Assembly: GCA_934464775.1 (NCBI GenBank)
Contig: CAKSKG010000012.1
Location: 1-64,000, forward strand
Direction of reading: 5' to 3'
DNA length: 64,000 nucleotides
DNA from: an uncultured Oscillospiraceae bacterium
GTDB taxonomy: Bacteria; Bacillota; Clostridia; Oscillospirales; Ruminococcaceae
This document shows positions 51,771-60,487 of this stretch, piece by piece. The notes beneath the pieces are model-generated. The model saw only the letters and a list, made by a program, of their open reading frames with translations, had not been told where the DNA came from and did not search any database. Position numbers and translations under genes: made by a program. How positions within the stretch are numbered: the stretch's first letter is position 1; every line of letters begins with the position of its first letter.

Positions 51771-51872
51771 ATTATAAGGGTCTTTTCATACTCCCGATAA
51801 TGCACAAAGCAAACGCTGACGCCGTATCGCTGCGTATGCTGTACGGTGCATTATACAGGAGGAATTTTTATT
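51771..51872 (+). promoter_or_regulatory. Expression platform of the folT riboswitch
   Basis: ATAATGCAC (51797-51805) can pair with GTGCATTAT (51846-51854), placed two bases before the AGGAGG ribosome site at 51857-51862. It can also pair with TGCATTAT (51768-51775) at the edge of the riboswitch. This allows two mutually exclusive folds and translation control. A second small hairpin, GCCGTA / TACGGT, lies between. Confidence 0.6.
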
Positions 51873-52490
51873 ATGAAAAGCTTTTTTGACCTTTTTGCCG
51901 ACTCTTATCATGAGCTGACACGCAGAGGAAATATCCGCTGCATCGCAGTTACGGGTATGCTCTGCGCCCTTTCAATGGCTATCGAGGGCTTCACTATTGA
52001 GATCCCCTTTGCAAAGATAAACTTTGCATACATCGCCATTGCTTCGATCGGAATGCTGTTCGGTCCCGTTGTGTCCTTCCTTGCGGGAGGCATCTGCGAC
52101 ATTCTCGGTTATTTTGTTCACCCCGACGGAGGATTTCTTCCCCTTTATACGCTTATCGGAATGCTCCAGGGTCTGCTTTACGGAATGATACTCTACCGCG
52201 GCAGCAGCTCAAAGCTCATCACCGATAAGACAAAGAAGGCTCAGTTCGTTATCAGAATAATCTGCGCAAGACTTGCCGATGTGCTTATCATCAATCTGCT
52301 GATAAACACCGCAGCAAATCTTCATTACGGATTTATCCCCGCACAGGCTTATTCTGTTGCAATAAAGGCAAGACTTGTAAAGAATCTGCTCCAGCTCTGC
52401 GCCGATATCCCCATACTGCTCATTCTCCTGCCCGTTGTGCTTGAGATATACAGAAAGGCGTTCGGCAGACGCAGAGCCGCAGCCGAATAA
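51873..52490 (+). CDS. folT: Folate ECF transporter S component
   Basis: A 205-residue membrane protein of ~6 helices, folate-specific by its FolT signature (IEIPFAKINFAYIAIASIGM, then LFGPVVSFLAGGICDILGYF and HPDGGFLPLYTLIGMLQGLLYG). It imports folates together with the EcfAA'T module encoded elsewhere. The THF riboswitch upstream supports the substrate. The start at 51873 has AGGAGG 10 bases before. Downstream genes proC and others follow within short gaps. Confidence 0.9.
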   Translation: MKSFFDLFADSYHELTRRGNIRCIAVTGMLCALSMAIEGFTIEIPFAKINFAYIAIASIGMLFGPVVSFLAGGICDILGYFVHPDGGFLPLYTLIGMLQGLLYGMILYRGSSSKLITDKTKKAQFVIRIICARLADVLIINLLINTAANLHYGFIPAQAYSVAIKARLVKNLLQLCADIPILLILLPVVLEIYRKAFGRRRAAAE

Positions 52491-52519
52491 ATTCAGTCCA
52501 GAAAGGAATGTGTTTTACC

Positions 52520-53323
52520 ATGAACAAGATCAAGGTAGGCTTTATCGGCACGGGAAACATGGGCTCCGCCATTATCAGAGGCATCGCCTCAAAGTTCGGT
52601 GCCGACGCAGAGATTCACGCATTTGACGTTGACGCCGAAAAGCTGGCAAAGCTTGCAGAATCAGGCGTAAAGCCCGAAAGCTCCGAATGCGATGTTGTAA
52701 AGACCTGCAAGTACGTTTTCCTTGCTATCAAGCCCCAGATGTTTGAAGCTGTCGTTCCCAAGCTTGCAGCCGCAGTAACAGACGAAACGGTCATCGTTTC
52801 CATTGCGGCAGGCATCACCGAGGAATATATCCGTTCACAGACGGGAGACGGCACAAAGGTCGTACTTGTTATGCCAAACACTCCTTTCCTGCTGGGCGAG
52901 GGCGCTTCCGCTCTTGCAAAGGGCGACAACACCTCCGATGAGGAATTTGATGTTGTATGCAGCATTTTCGCAACAGGCGGCAAGACCGCAGTTGTATCAA
53001 AGGACAAGATGAAAGAGATCATTGCCGTAAACGGCAGCTCCCCCGCTTTCATTTACCTTTACGCAAAGTATTTCATCGACTACGCCGCTTCCGTCGGCAT
53101 AGACGCCGAAGCCGCAAAGGAGCTTTTCGCTCAGTCGCTCATCGGTTCAGCCAAGATGATGACCGATTCGGGCTACACAATGGACGAGCTTATCAAAATG
53201 GTATCCTCTCCGGGAGGAACGACTCTTGCCGGACTTGACGAGCTTTACAAGGCTGATCTTGCCGATGCGGTAAAGAAATGCTGCGAAAGCTGCACACGCA
53301 GAGCATACGAGCTGTCCAAGTAA
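52520..53323 (+). CDS. proC: Pyrroline-5-carboxylate reductase
   Basis: A 267-residue enzyme for the last step of proline synthesis using NAD(P)H. The N-terminal Rossmann motif is VGFIGTGNMGSAIIRG (~6-21). The C-terminal domain includes SSPGGTTLAGLDEL (~232-245) and the VNGSSPAFIY motif (~172). The start at 52520 has AAAGGA about 10 bases upstream. Whether it belongs to the folT transcript is open (29-base gap). Confidence 0.94.
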   Translation: MNKIKVGFIGTGNMGSAIIRGIASKFGADAEIHAFDVDAEKLAKLAESGVKPESSECDVVKTCKYVFLAIKPQMFEAVVPKLAAAVTDETVIVSIAAGITEEYIRSQTGDGTKVVLVMPNTPFLLGEGASALAKGDNTSDEEFDVVCSIFATGGKTAVVSKDKMKEIIAVNGSSPAFIYLYAKYFIDYAASVGIDAEAAKELFAQSLIGSAKMMTDSGYTMDELIKMVSSPGGTTLAGLDELYKADLADAVKKCCESCTRRAYELSK

Positions 53324-53385
53324 TATTACAGCGCTCACATTCATATACATCTTACAAAAGAATAATAATTCAAAGGACGATGTAT

Positions 53386-53949
53386 ATGAATTTAAAAGAA
53401 ATGACACCAAACACCTTTCGGCTCATGCTGCTGCTTGCCGCTGCCGCCGCAGGAATGATCTGCGGAGCATTTTCATACAGCGGAGACACAGCACATGAAT
53501 TTGCCGAAAGGCTCATCGAAGCAAGAAGATACGCTCCCGCAGGCAGCATCATTTTAAGCTCGTTTCGGGGAACGTTTATCCTTACCGCCGTATGTTTTCT
53601 CATGGGGTTTTCGGCAGTATTCCAGCCTGCGGAGGCTGTTGTCCCATTTATTTTCGGGACAGGCTTCGGCTATGCGGCTGCGGCGGTATTTTCCGCCGAA
53701 AAGGGATTATTCTGTCTGCTGCTTATGATACCCGGAGCTGCGGCTGCGGCTGTTGCTGTGGCAGCGGCGGCAAGAGAGTCGATGAGAATGTCACTGGCAG
53801 TTTTCAGGCGGACCTTTATCCCCGAAAAATACTGTCCTGCGGACATCGGACTTTACATCAGGAAATTCATGATAATCACGGCAATGGCGGCAGGTGCCGC
53901 AATTACCGACGGAATATGCGCCGTGATATATTCGATCATAGGGAAATAA
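53386..53949 (+). CDS. Membrane protein, possibly SpoIIM-like
   Basis: 187 residues with about five membrane helices (MLLLAAAAAGMICGAF, GTFILTAVCFLMGFSAVF, GTGFGYAAAAVF, LLMIPGAAAAAVAVAAAA, and MIITAMAAGAAITDGICAVI). The topology and the LMGFS-to-GTGFGYA region resemble the SpoIIM family, which is part of the forespore-engulfment complex. The match is weak and I would not insist on it. It has AAAGGA 8 bases before the ATG, 62 bases after proC. Confidence 0.45.
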   Translation: MNLKEMTPNTFRLMLLLAAAAAGMICGAFSYSGDTAHEFAERLIEARRYAPAGSIILSSFRGTFILTAVCFLMGFSAVFQPAEAVVPFIFGTGFGYAAAAVFSAEKGLFCLLLMIPGAAAAAVAVAAAARESMRMSLAVFRRTFIPEKYCPADIGLYIRKFMIITAMAAGAAITDGICAVIYSIIGK

Positions 53950-53983
53950 TGACACGGGGTAACAATGAAAGGATTGATAAAAT

Positions 53984-54832
53984 TTGGGTATATTCGGAAA
54001 CAATTATCTTAAATCCGGACCCGGCATTGCAAAAGATGCTCCTAAAAAGAAGCCGTTTTTCCACTTCTGGGAGCTGTATTTCAGAAAATTCTGGAAGCTT
54101 TTACAGCTGAACATCATAACCGTTCTGTTCTGTCTTCCCGTTGTCACTATCGGACCTGCCCTTGCAGGCATGACAAAGGTACTGCGAAACTACGTTCTTG
54201 AAAAGAACTCGTTCATTTTCCATGACTTCTGGAAGGGCTTTTCGCAGAACTGGAAAAAATCGCTGCCTGTGGGACTTATCGACATACTGCTTATAATCTC
54301 GGCGATAAGCGCGGTAAATGTATACCCCGCAATGGCTGAAAATGCCCAGTCGGGCGGCTGGATATGGTACGCATTCTGCATCATCTCCATAAGCGTTACA
54401 TTCACTGTGCTGATAATGAATTTCTACATTTTCCCCATGATAATCGCCACCGATCTCAGCTTTAAAAACTGCATCAAGAATTCATTTTTCCTGACCTGCG
54501 TGGCTCTGAAAAAGAACCTTATCACACTGCTGTGTGTGGCTGCGGTCATGGCTGTACTGGTGCTTACGCTGCTTCTGAACCCCTATTTCCTGCTTCTGCT
54601 GATTCCTCTGTGGGCTGTTTCCTTTATTGGATTTATCACAATGTTCAACTCCTATCCGATAATCCAGAAATATGTTATCAATCCCTACTACGAGGAACGA
54701 GGCATGGACAACCCCGAGTACGATTATCTCAAGCCTCTTGACGAGGAAGACTCCGTATTCGTTGACAAGGGCGGCGAGGAAGCTCCCATCGAACCCGAGA
54801 AAAAGAAGAAAAAAGGAAAGACGATTTCCTGA
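53984..54832 (+). CDS. YesL-family (DUF624) membrane protein
   Basis: A 282-residue protein with about five helices. The DUF624/YesL pattern is visible: FWELYFRKFWKLLQLNIITV at ~29-48, LPVVTIGPALAGMTKVLR, and an F-rich DFWKGFSQNWKKS region. YesL proteins often sit in sugar-utilisation or uncharacterised membrane contexts; no function is proven. A highly charged Lys-rich tail closes it (KKKKKKGK). The start is TTG at 53984 with AAAGGA 10 bases upstream. A strong terminator follows. Confidence 0.75.
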   Translation: MGIFGNNYLKSGPGIAKDAPKKKPFFHFWELYFRKFWKLLQLNIITVLFCLPVVTIGPALAGMTKVLRNYVLEKNSFIFHDFWKGFSQNWKKSLPVGLIDILLIISAISAVNVYPAMAENAQSGGWIWYAFCIISISVTFTVLIMNFYIFPMIIATDLSFKNCIKNSFFLTCVALKKNLITLLCVAAVMAVLVLTLLLNPYFLLLLIPLWAVSFIGFITMFNSYPIIQKYVINPYYEERGMDNPEYDYLKPLDEEDSVFVDKGGEEAPIEPEKKKKKGKTIS

Positions 54833-54838
54833 TAAGAT

Positions 54839-54881
54839 AAAATCCCCTGCCTGCATAGTTTTGCAGGCAGGGGATTTTTTT
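54839..54881 (+). terminator. Terminator after the YesL-family gene
   Basis: A 15-bp stem AATCCCCTGCCTGCA / TGCAGGCAGGGGATT with a short loop and TTTTTTT. Confidence 0.93.
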
Positions 54882-54887
54882 ATATAA

Positions 54888-54927
54888 GTACAACCCCGCC
54901 GATCAACCGACCGACGGGGCTGTACTT
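54888..54927 (-). terminator. Hairpin after the ABC exporter genes
   Basis: Imperfect 15-bp stem AGTACAGCCCCGTCG / CGGCGGGGTTGTACT on the minus strand. The T run is weak (TTATAT), so termination is less sure. Confidence 0.55.
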
Positions 54928-54937
54928 ATATATAATA

Positions 54938-56707
54938 TTATGCCGACTGCGAGGTATAAAGCTCGTAATAAGCTCCCTTTTTCGCCATAAGCTCGTCATG
55001 TGTGCCGCTTTCAACGATGCCCTTGTTGTCGATGTACATTATCCTGTCACAGCTGCGGATCGTGGAAAGACGGTGCGCAATAATAAATGATGTTCTGCCT
55101 TTCAGCAGCTCCGCAAGTCCCTTTTGCAGAAGAACTTCCGTCTTTGCGTCGATAGATGAGGTCGCCTCGTCAAGCACAAGTATCTTCGGGTCGGAAAGAA
55201 GCGTTCTCGCAAAGCTGATAAGCTGCTTTTCACCGCCCGAAAGCTTGGAGCCTCGCTCGTTTACCTCGGTCATATAGCCGTCGCTCATCTTGCTGATAAA
55301 GCCGTCTGCGCAAACCGTTTCAGCCGCTTTCTTTATTTCCTCGTCCGTTGCGTCAAGACGTCCGTATCTGATATTGTCCATGATCGTGCCGCTGAAAATA
55401 AAGCTGTCCTGGAGCATTATTCCCATTTGTGAACGGAGCGAATTCAGAGTAACATCTGCAATATTCTTTCCGTCAATGGTGATCTTGCCTGAATTGATGT
55501 CATAGAAACGTGAGATAAGCGAAACGATAGTAGATTTTCCCGCTCCCGTAGGTCCCACAAGAGCAATGCTCTCGCCTGCCTTTACATCAAATGAAACGTG
55601 CTCAAGAACATTTATATCCTTTTCGTAGCCGAAAGTAACATCGTCAAAGGAAACATTTCCGACGATATTTCCGATATCCTCTGCGCCGTCCTTGTCCTTG
55701 ATATCAACAGGCTCGTCAAGTGTCTCGAAAATTCTTTCAAGGTATGCGATGTTATTGATAAAGTTGTTCATGATATTTGAAAGGTTCATGATAGGCTGCC
55801 AGAACTGGGAAGCATATCCCGTCATGGCTGCAAGTGTACCGAGAGATACCGTTGCAGGGTCAAGCACCAGCAGACCGATAACAAACAGCGCCGCTCTCAC
55901 CAGTGTTGAGATATTGTCCGTTGCAGGCCATACAAGGTTTGAATATTTTACTGCCTGCATCCATGAAGCCCTGTATTTGTCATTGAGCTTATCGAATATC
56001 TCCGCATTTTCCTCTTCACGGGTGAATATCTGTGTTATTCTTGCACCCACGATATTTTCCTGGAGATATGCATTCATGTTGGAGCTTTTGTTCGATACGT
56101 CCTGCCATGCACGGCGCTGACGCTTCTTGATGAAGCCCATTACCAGCACAAATATCGGCAGTCCCGAAAGTGCCACCAGCGTAAGGCGCACGTCCACAAA
56201 CAGCATGAATATCAGTATGAACACCATGTTCAGTATCTCCATGATGAAGTTGATGATACCGTTTGAAAGCATATCCGATACGCTGTTTACATAGTTTATT
56301 ACTCTTATAAGTATCTTTCCGTGGGGACGGTCATCGTAATATGTAAAGGGCAGCTTCTGGAGATGTGCGAAAAGATCCTTTCTGATATCAAAGATTATGT
56401 CCTGACCTACAACTGTCATTATTCTTGAACGAATAGCCGAAAGCACAACGCTTATCAGCGTGCAGGCAAGCAGCAGCACCGCAAGAAATACCAGCTCGGG
56501 GATATTTCCGTCGGGAATGGTAACGTCCAGCGCCCTCTGGGATATCAGAGGACCGATAAGTCCCGAAATTGCCGCAACGATGCTGATAACAAGCGCAAGT
56601 ATCATCTTGCCCTTGTATTTTTTGATGTAGACAAAGGAGCGTTTGAGATGATTAAAGTCAAATGGGGTCTCCAGATCTTCGTCGATATCATATCTGTTTC
56701 TTGCCAC
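54938..56707 (-). CDS. ABC exporter half-transporter, canonical ATPase
   Basis: 589 residues: six membrane helices (~35-320) fused to a nucleotide-binding domain. Walker A is GPTGAGKSTIV (~390), the signature LSGGEKQ, Walker B ILVLDEATSSID with catalytic Glu, and H-loop IIAHRLSTI. It is probably one half of a heterodimeric multidrug or lipid exporter with the next gene (6 bases away). In this pair it carries the intact catalytic residues. Confidence 0.92.
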   Translation of the reverse strand: MARNRYDIDEDLETPFDFNHLKRSFVYIKKYKGKMILALVISIVAAISGLIGPLISQRALDVTIPDGNIPELVFLAVLLLACTLISVVLSAIRSRIMTVVGQDIIFDIRKDLFAHLQKLPFTYYDDRPHGKILIRVINYVNSVSDMLSNGIINFIMEILNMVFILIFMLFVDVRLTLVALSGLPIFVLVMGFIKKRQRRAWQDVSNKSSNMNAYLQENIVGARITQIFTREEENAEIFDKLNDKYRASWMQAVKYSNLVWPATDNISTLVRAALFVIGLLVLDPATVSLGTLAAMTGYASQFWQPIMNLSNIMNNFINNIAYLERIFETLDEPVDIKDKDGAEDIGNIVGNVSFDDVTFGYEKDINVLEHVSFDVKAGESIALVGPTGAGKSTIVSLISRFYDINSGKITIDGKNIADVTLNSLRSQMGIMLQDSFIFSGTIMDNIRYGRLDATDEEIKKAAETVCADGFISKMSDGYMTEVNERGSKLSGGEKQLISFARTLLSDPKILVLDEATSSIDAKTEVLLQKGLAELLKGRTSFIIAHRLSTIRSCDRIMYIDNKGIVESGTHDELMAKKGAYYELYTSQSA

Positions 56708-56713
56708 GGTGCA

Positions 56714-58486
56714 TCACTCCTTTCCGTCGGCGGAGCAGTTTATGCCGCTCTGCAAGTCATATATCTGGCGGTAATAGCCGTTCTGCGAAATAAGCTGTTC
56801 GTGTGTTCCCGTTTCGGTTATCTTTCCGTCACGGAGAATGATTATCTTATCCGCATTTTTTGTTGAGGAGATTCTCTGCGCAATGATTATCTTTGTGCAG
56901 GGGAAATCCAGCTGTTCATTAAGTGCCTGCTGGATATGCGCTTCTGTTTCCATGTCCACGGCGGAGGTGGTATCATCAAGGATAAGGATAGCAGGCTTTA
57001 TGGCAATGGCACGTGCAAGAGAAATTCTCTGCTTCTGACCGCCCGAAAGTCCCACGCCTCTTTCACCGACGATAGTATCATACTGCTGGGGCAGCTTCTT
57101 GATGAATTTATCCGCATCGGAAAGCTCGGCGCATTTTTTTACATAATCATCTTCAAGGTCGCTGTCGCCGAAAGCGATGTTGCTGTCGATAGTATCGGAA
57201 TACAGCAGAACGTCCTGAGTTGCAACTCCGATATTTCTGCGGAGATCACGGAGCTTATGGAGCTTGACGTTTATTCCGTCGATAAGCACCTCGCCGCTGT
57301 CGGCGTCATAAAATCTCGGTATAAGATTGATAAGCGATGTTTTTCCGCTGCCCGTTTCACCCATTATAGCAACCGTCTCGCCGGGAGAAACATGAAAGCT
57401 GATATCATCAAGCACCTTTTTGTTGTCCATGCTGAACGATACGTGCCTGAACTCCACCTCGCCTTTAAGGCGTTCGTCGCCGTCAACGGAATCCGCACGG
57501 TCAACTATCATAGGCGATGCATAGTATATCTCGATTATCTTTGAAGCGGACGCCATGAATCGGTTCAGGTCATTCACATAGTTTCCCATGTTTCTCATGG
57601 GGTTGGAAACTGCCCACAGCAGACCCGATATCGCAACATACTGACCCATTGTAAGGTTACGGTTTATCATGAATATACCGCCGCAGATCAGCAGAACAAC
57701 GCTGAGCGAGCCTGCGATAAAATCAATGATAGGCTGATATTTCAGCCAGAGCAGCGACGCCTTTTTGTTTGAATCGGAATATTCCTCGTTCTTATCGTTG
57801 AACTTCTTTATCTCGTAATCCTCACGGGCAAAAGCTTTTACAACACGGTTTCCAGAGATATTTTCCTGTGCGGCGGTGTTCAGTGCCGACTGCTTGTCAC
57901 GTACAACTCTGTATACGGGTCCTGCCTTTTTTGAGAAAAGCATGGTGATGTAAAATATCGCAGGCGTAAGTGCAAGTATGCACAGCGCAGTGCGCCAGTC
58001 GATAACAAAGAAGTACACCATTGAAGCGGTGAACAGCGCCACCGATTCAACGATTCCCTTGATTACCCATGATACCATGTGACGCACCATATCAAGGTCG
58101 CCTGTAAGACGTGTCATAAGATCGCCCGTGCGGTATTTGTCATAGAACTCCATGTCCTGATTTTCTATCCTGCGGAAAAGATGAGTCCTGATGCGGTAGA
58201 TCATGCTCTGGGACGCAGTCTCGTAATACATATTGCAGGCATACTGGAAGCAGGTCCTTATAAATGTGAAAATTATCATTCCCGCAATAAGCCAGAGAAA
58301 CGTGTCCTTATGGAGCTTTAAATTCTCAACGGCATTGTCGTTGGATATAAATGTGTCGATTATCTTCGACTGAAAATAAGGGGAGGTTATATAAAGCGCA
58401 TTGCACATTACCGAAAGACAAAGCGCAATTATATACTTGCTTCGGCAGCCTTTCATGTTCTCCCATATCCATTTTAACTGAAACAT
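56714..58486 (-). CDS. ABC exporter half-transporter, degenerate ATPase site
   Basis: 590 residues with the same layout as its partner: six helices, then Walker A GETGSGKTSLI, signature LSGGQKQR, Walker B ILILDDTTSAVD and the H-loop position IIIAQRISS. The catalytic Glu is Asp, and the switch His is Gln. This is what heterodimeric exporters of the BmrCD/TM287-288 type show in one subunit: one ATP site is non-hydrolytic. The start at 58486 is preferred to the ATG 6 codons upstream. Encoded first, followed by the canonical partner. Confidence 0.92.
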   Translation of the reverse strand: MFQLKWIWENMKGCRSKYIIALCLSVMCNALYITSPYFQSKIIDTFISNDNAVENLKLHKDTFLWLIAGMIIFTFIRTCFQYACNMYYETASQSMIYRIRTHLFRRIENQDMEFYDKYRTGDLMTRLTGDLDMVRHMVSWVIKGIVESVALFTASMVYFFVIDWRTALCILALTPAIFYITMLFSKKAGPVYRVVRDKQSALNTAAQENISGNRVVKAFAREDYEIKKFNDKNEEYSDSNKKASLLWLKYQPIIDFIAGSLSVVLLICGGIFMINRNLTMGQYVAISGLLWAVSNPMRNMGNYVNDLNRFMASASKIIEIYYASPMIVDRADSVDGDERLKGEVEFRHVSFSMDNKKVLDDISFHVSPGETVAIMGETGSGKTSLINLIPRFYDADSGEVLIDGINVKLHKLRDLRRNIGVATQDVLLYSDTIDSNIAFGDSDLEDDYVKKCAELSDADKFIKKLPQQYDTIVGERGVGLSGGQKQRISLARAIAIKPAILILDDTTSAVDMETEAHIQQALNEQLDFPCTKIIIAQRISSTKNADKIIILRDGKITETGTHEQLISQNGYYRQIYDLQSGINCSADGKE

Positions 58487-58521
58487 TTTATCACAGCCTT
58501 TCATTATATATTTGCAGAAAA

Positions 58522-60132
58522 TTATTGCATATTAAGATAGGCGGCAAGAAATACGGCAGGCGAATTCCAGTATATCGTTATCTCGTTCAGCGAGAAGCAG
58601 CCTGTATCGTCCGCAAAGCATTTCATAGGCGGCGTGCCCTTTGGTATCAGCTTTTCCGCCGCACTGTCGCAGGGGTGACAGTTCGGGCCTCCCGATACCA
58701 TTCCCTCGTGGCACTTGTCAACTCCGTCGGCAAATGCGGGACGGAAGTGGGGATTGTTTATGGAATGCTCCCCTGTTCCCGAAACATAGCTTATGCCGAG
58801 AGCATTTTTTCCAAGGATATAATCAAGCTGCGCAGCCGCATAATTTTTGTATCTGCCGCTGTCACAGAGAATATCCGCAATAACGAATATCATTCCAGAA
58901 ACAAGCACGCCCATATTGCTGCCCCAGCCGTAATGCTGCGGAAGCAGCGCCGTGCCGTAGCCGCATTTGTCCGAATAGCCTTTAAGCTCCTCCGCACGGC
59001 GGACAAATCCGTTTTTCAGCGATACAAGCAGCTTTTCATTCCTTCCCTCACGCTTTGCAAAGATATACGCCAGCGCACCGAAGCCGCCTGTTTCCGAATA
59101 TCCCAAAGCCGTTTTCGGAAAATCCTTTTCGGCTAAATGCTCCGCGTCCCTGCAGTATTTTTCCCTGCCTGTAAGTGAAAACATCTCGGCAGCCGCCCAG
59201 AAGCGGTTGTCCGTATCGTCATGCTCTCCGTAAACGCCAGTGGTGCATTCCTTGGGATTTACAAAGAGAAAATCGGGATTGTTTTCAAGCCACTCATAGG
59301 ATTTCTGCGCCGCAGCGGAAAGCCTGTCGGCAAATTCCGCATCAAATGGACGGTATACCGAAGCTCCCAGCGCCAATACAGCCGATGCATCTGCTGTTGC
59401 CGAGGACGAAACAGGAAGCAGATACATCTGCGCCCTGTCCTCCTCGGGCATTATGAACGGCGCATGATGAGCGGTAGTTGCTTTATGATAAACTCCGCCG
59501 TCGGCACGCTGCATCTTCATTATCCATTCAAGCTCAACTCTGCATTCGGTCAGCAGATCGGGCATTTTATAGGAGCCGTCTGGAATATTGCTTTTTATGC
59601 CGTCAAATGCTTTCGGAAAAAGCTTATAACCGTAAAGCATATGAGCCAGCGCACACGCACCTGCGGTAACATATCTGCCGTAATCCCCTGCATCATGCCA
59701 GCCGCCGCAGATATCCTTTGAAACGGAATGATCCTCCCATTCAACGGCAGGCTCGGTGTGACAGGGAGCATGAGCATATTCCCCCGCATATTTTTCGTCA
59801 AGTCCGCAGCCGCAGCGGAGATAATAAAACGCACGGAGCAGATCACGGCACACGGGAGCATACACATCATCGGCGATCTTAAACATCGACGAATGCTTTT
59901 CGTCAGCTTCTATGCGGTATGTTCCGCATTCCGAAAAATCGGAAAAATCTGCTGTGTAAACATCGTCCCCCGAAGCCTCATCAAAGCCGAAATGCAGTGT
60001 CTTTCCGCCGTAAACGGCATTTCCGTCCGTATCGCAGACCGCAAAGCTTTCTGCGGCAAAGGGCAGAACGGCGAGCTTTGCGCCGTTGGGTCTGTATCCT
60101 GCCTGATCTATATAAATATTCATATCTTTCAT
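58522..60132 (-). CDS. GH9-family glycosidase, cytosolic
   Basis: A 536-residue GH9 enzyme with an N-terminal Ig-like module (~1-85) and an (alpha/alpha)6 catalytic domain. The base pair of Asp is in GGWHDAGDYGRYV (~140), and the acid Glu in the C-terminal SLNEITIYWNSP. Family members cleave beta-1,4-glucans; this subgroup lacks a secretion signal, so it likely cuts imported cello-oligosaccharides. It has no dockerin or CBM. The start at 60132 gives MKDMNIYIDQAGYRP. It stands between a two-component system and the ABC exporter; no cellulosome genes are near. Confidence 0.85.
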   Translation of the reverse strand: MKDMNIYIDQAGYRPNGAKLAVLPFAAESFAVCDTDGNAVYGGKTLHFGFDEASGDDVYTADFSDFSECGTYRIEADEKHSSMFKIADDVYAPVCRDLLRAFYYLRCGCGLDEKYAGEYAHAPCHTEPAVEWEDHSVSKDICGGWHDAGDYGRYVTAGACALAHMLYGYKLFPKAFDGIKSNIPDGSYKMPDLLTECRVELEWIMKMQRADGGVYHKATTAHHAPFIMPEEDRAQMYLLPVSSSATADASAVLALGASVYRPFDAEFADRLSAAAQKSYEWLENNPDFLFVNPKECTTGVYGEHDDTDNRFWAAAEMFSLTGREKYCRDAEHLAEKDFPKTALGYSETGGFGALAYIFAKREGRNEKLLVSLKNGFVRRAEELKGYSDKCGYGTALLPQHYGWGSNMGVLVSGMIFVIADILCDSGRYKNYAAAQLDYILGKNALGISYVSGTGEHSINNPHFRPAFADGVDKCHEGMVSGGPNCHPCDSAAEKLIPKGTPPMKCFADDTGCFSLNEITIYWNSPAVFLAAYLNMQ

Positions 60133-60302
60133 AACAGCACCTCTTTCCCCATAATCACAAAATACCATGGCGAAGCATTTATTTTTCACTTTGCTTATTA
60201 TATCAAAACCGTTTCCGAAATAATATAATTATTGCTGTGAAAAAATCGTATAAATCTATTCTGATGAATCTTTCCCATTTTGGCGCAAATATACTGTTAT
60301 AC

Positions 60303-60337
60303 AAAAAAACGCCCCCGAAGCATAAGCCTCGGGAGCG
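60303..60337 (-). terminator. Terminator after the sensor kinase gene
   Basis: Minus-strand stem CGCTCCCGA / TCGGGGGCG followed by TTTTTTT. Confidence 0.85.
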
Positions 60338-60363
60338 GTCAAAGTTCATTAAATTATAAGGTT

Positions 60364-60453
60364 TCAGCTCTGCAAAGCCGCACGCTTTTTCCGGCTGACA
60401 AAGCCGTACATATCATTGAAATAGAATAATTTTACAAAACGATGCGGAGGCAT
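60364..60453 (-). other. Possible 29-residue small ORF
   Basis: A minus-strand ATG frame (MPPHRFVKLFYFNDMYGFVS, then RKKRAALQS) lies between the sensor kinase stop and its terminator. The frame stays open upstream into the kinase end, with no better start and no clear ribosome site. The peptide composition looks protein-like. It could be a small basic protein or the leftover end of a gene. Confidence 0.25.
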
Positions 60454-60487
60454 GGATCCAATATAGGTATCGACCTTTTGTTCAGTA

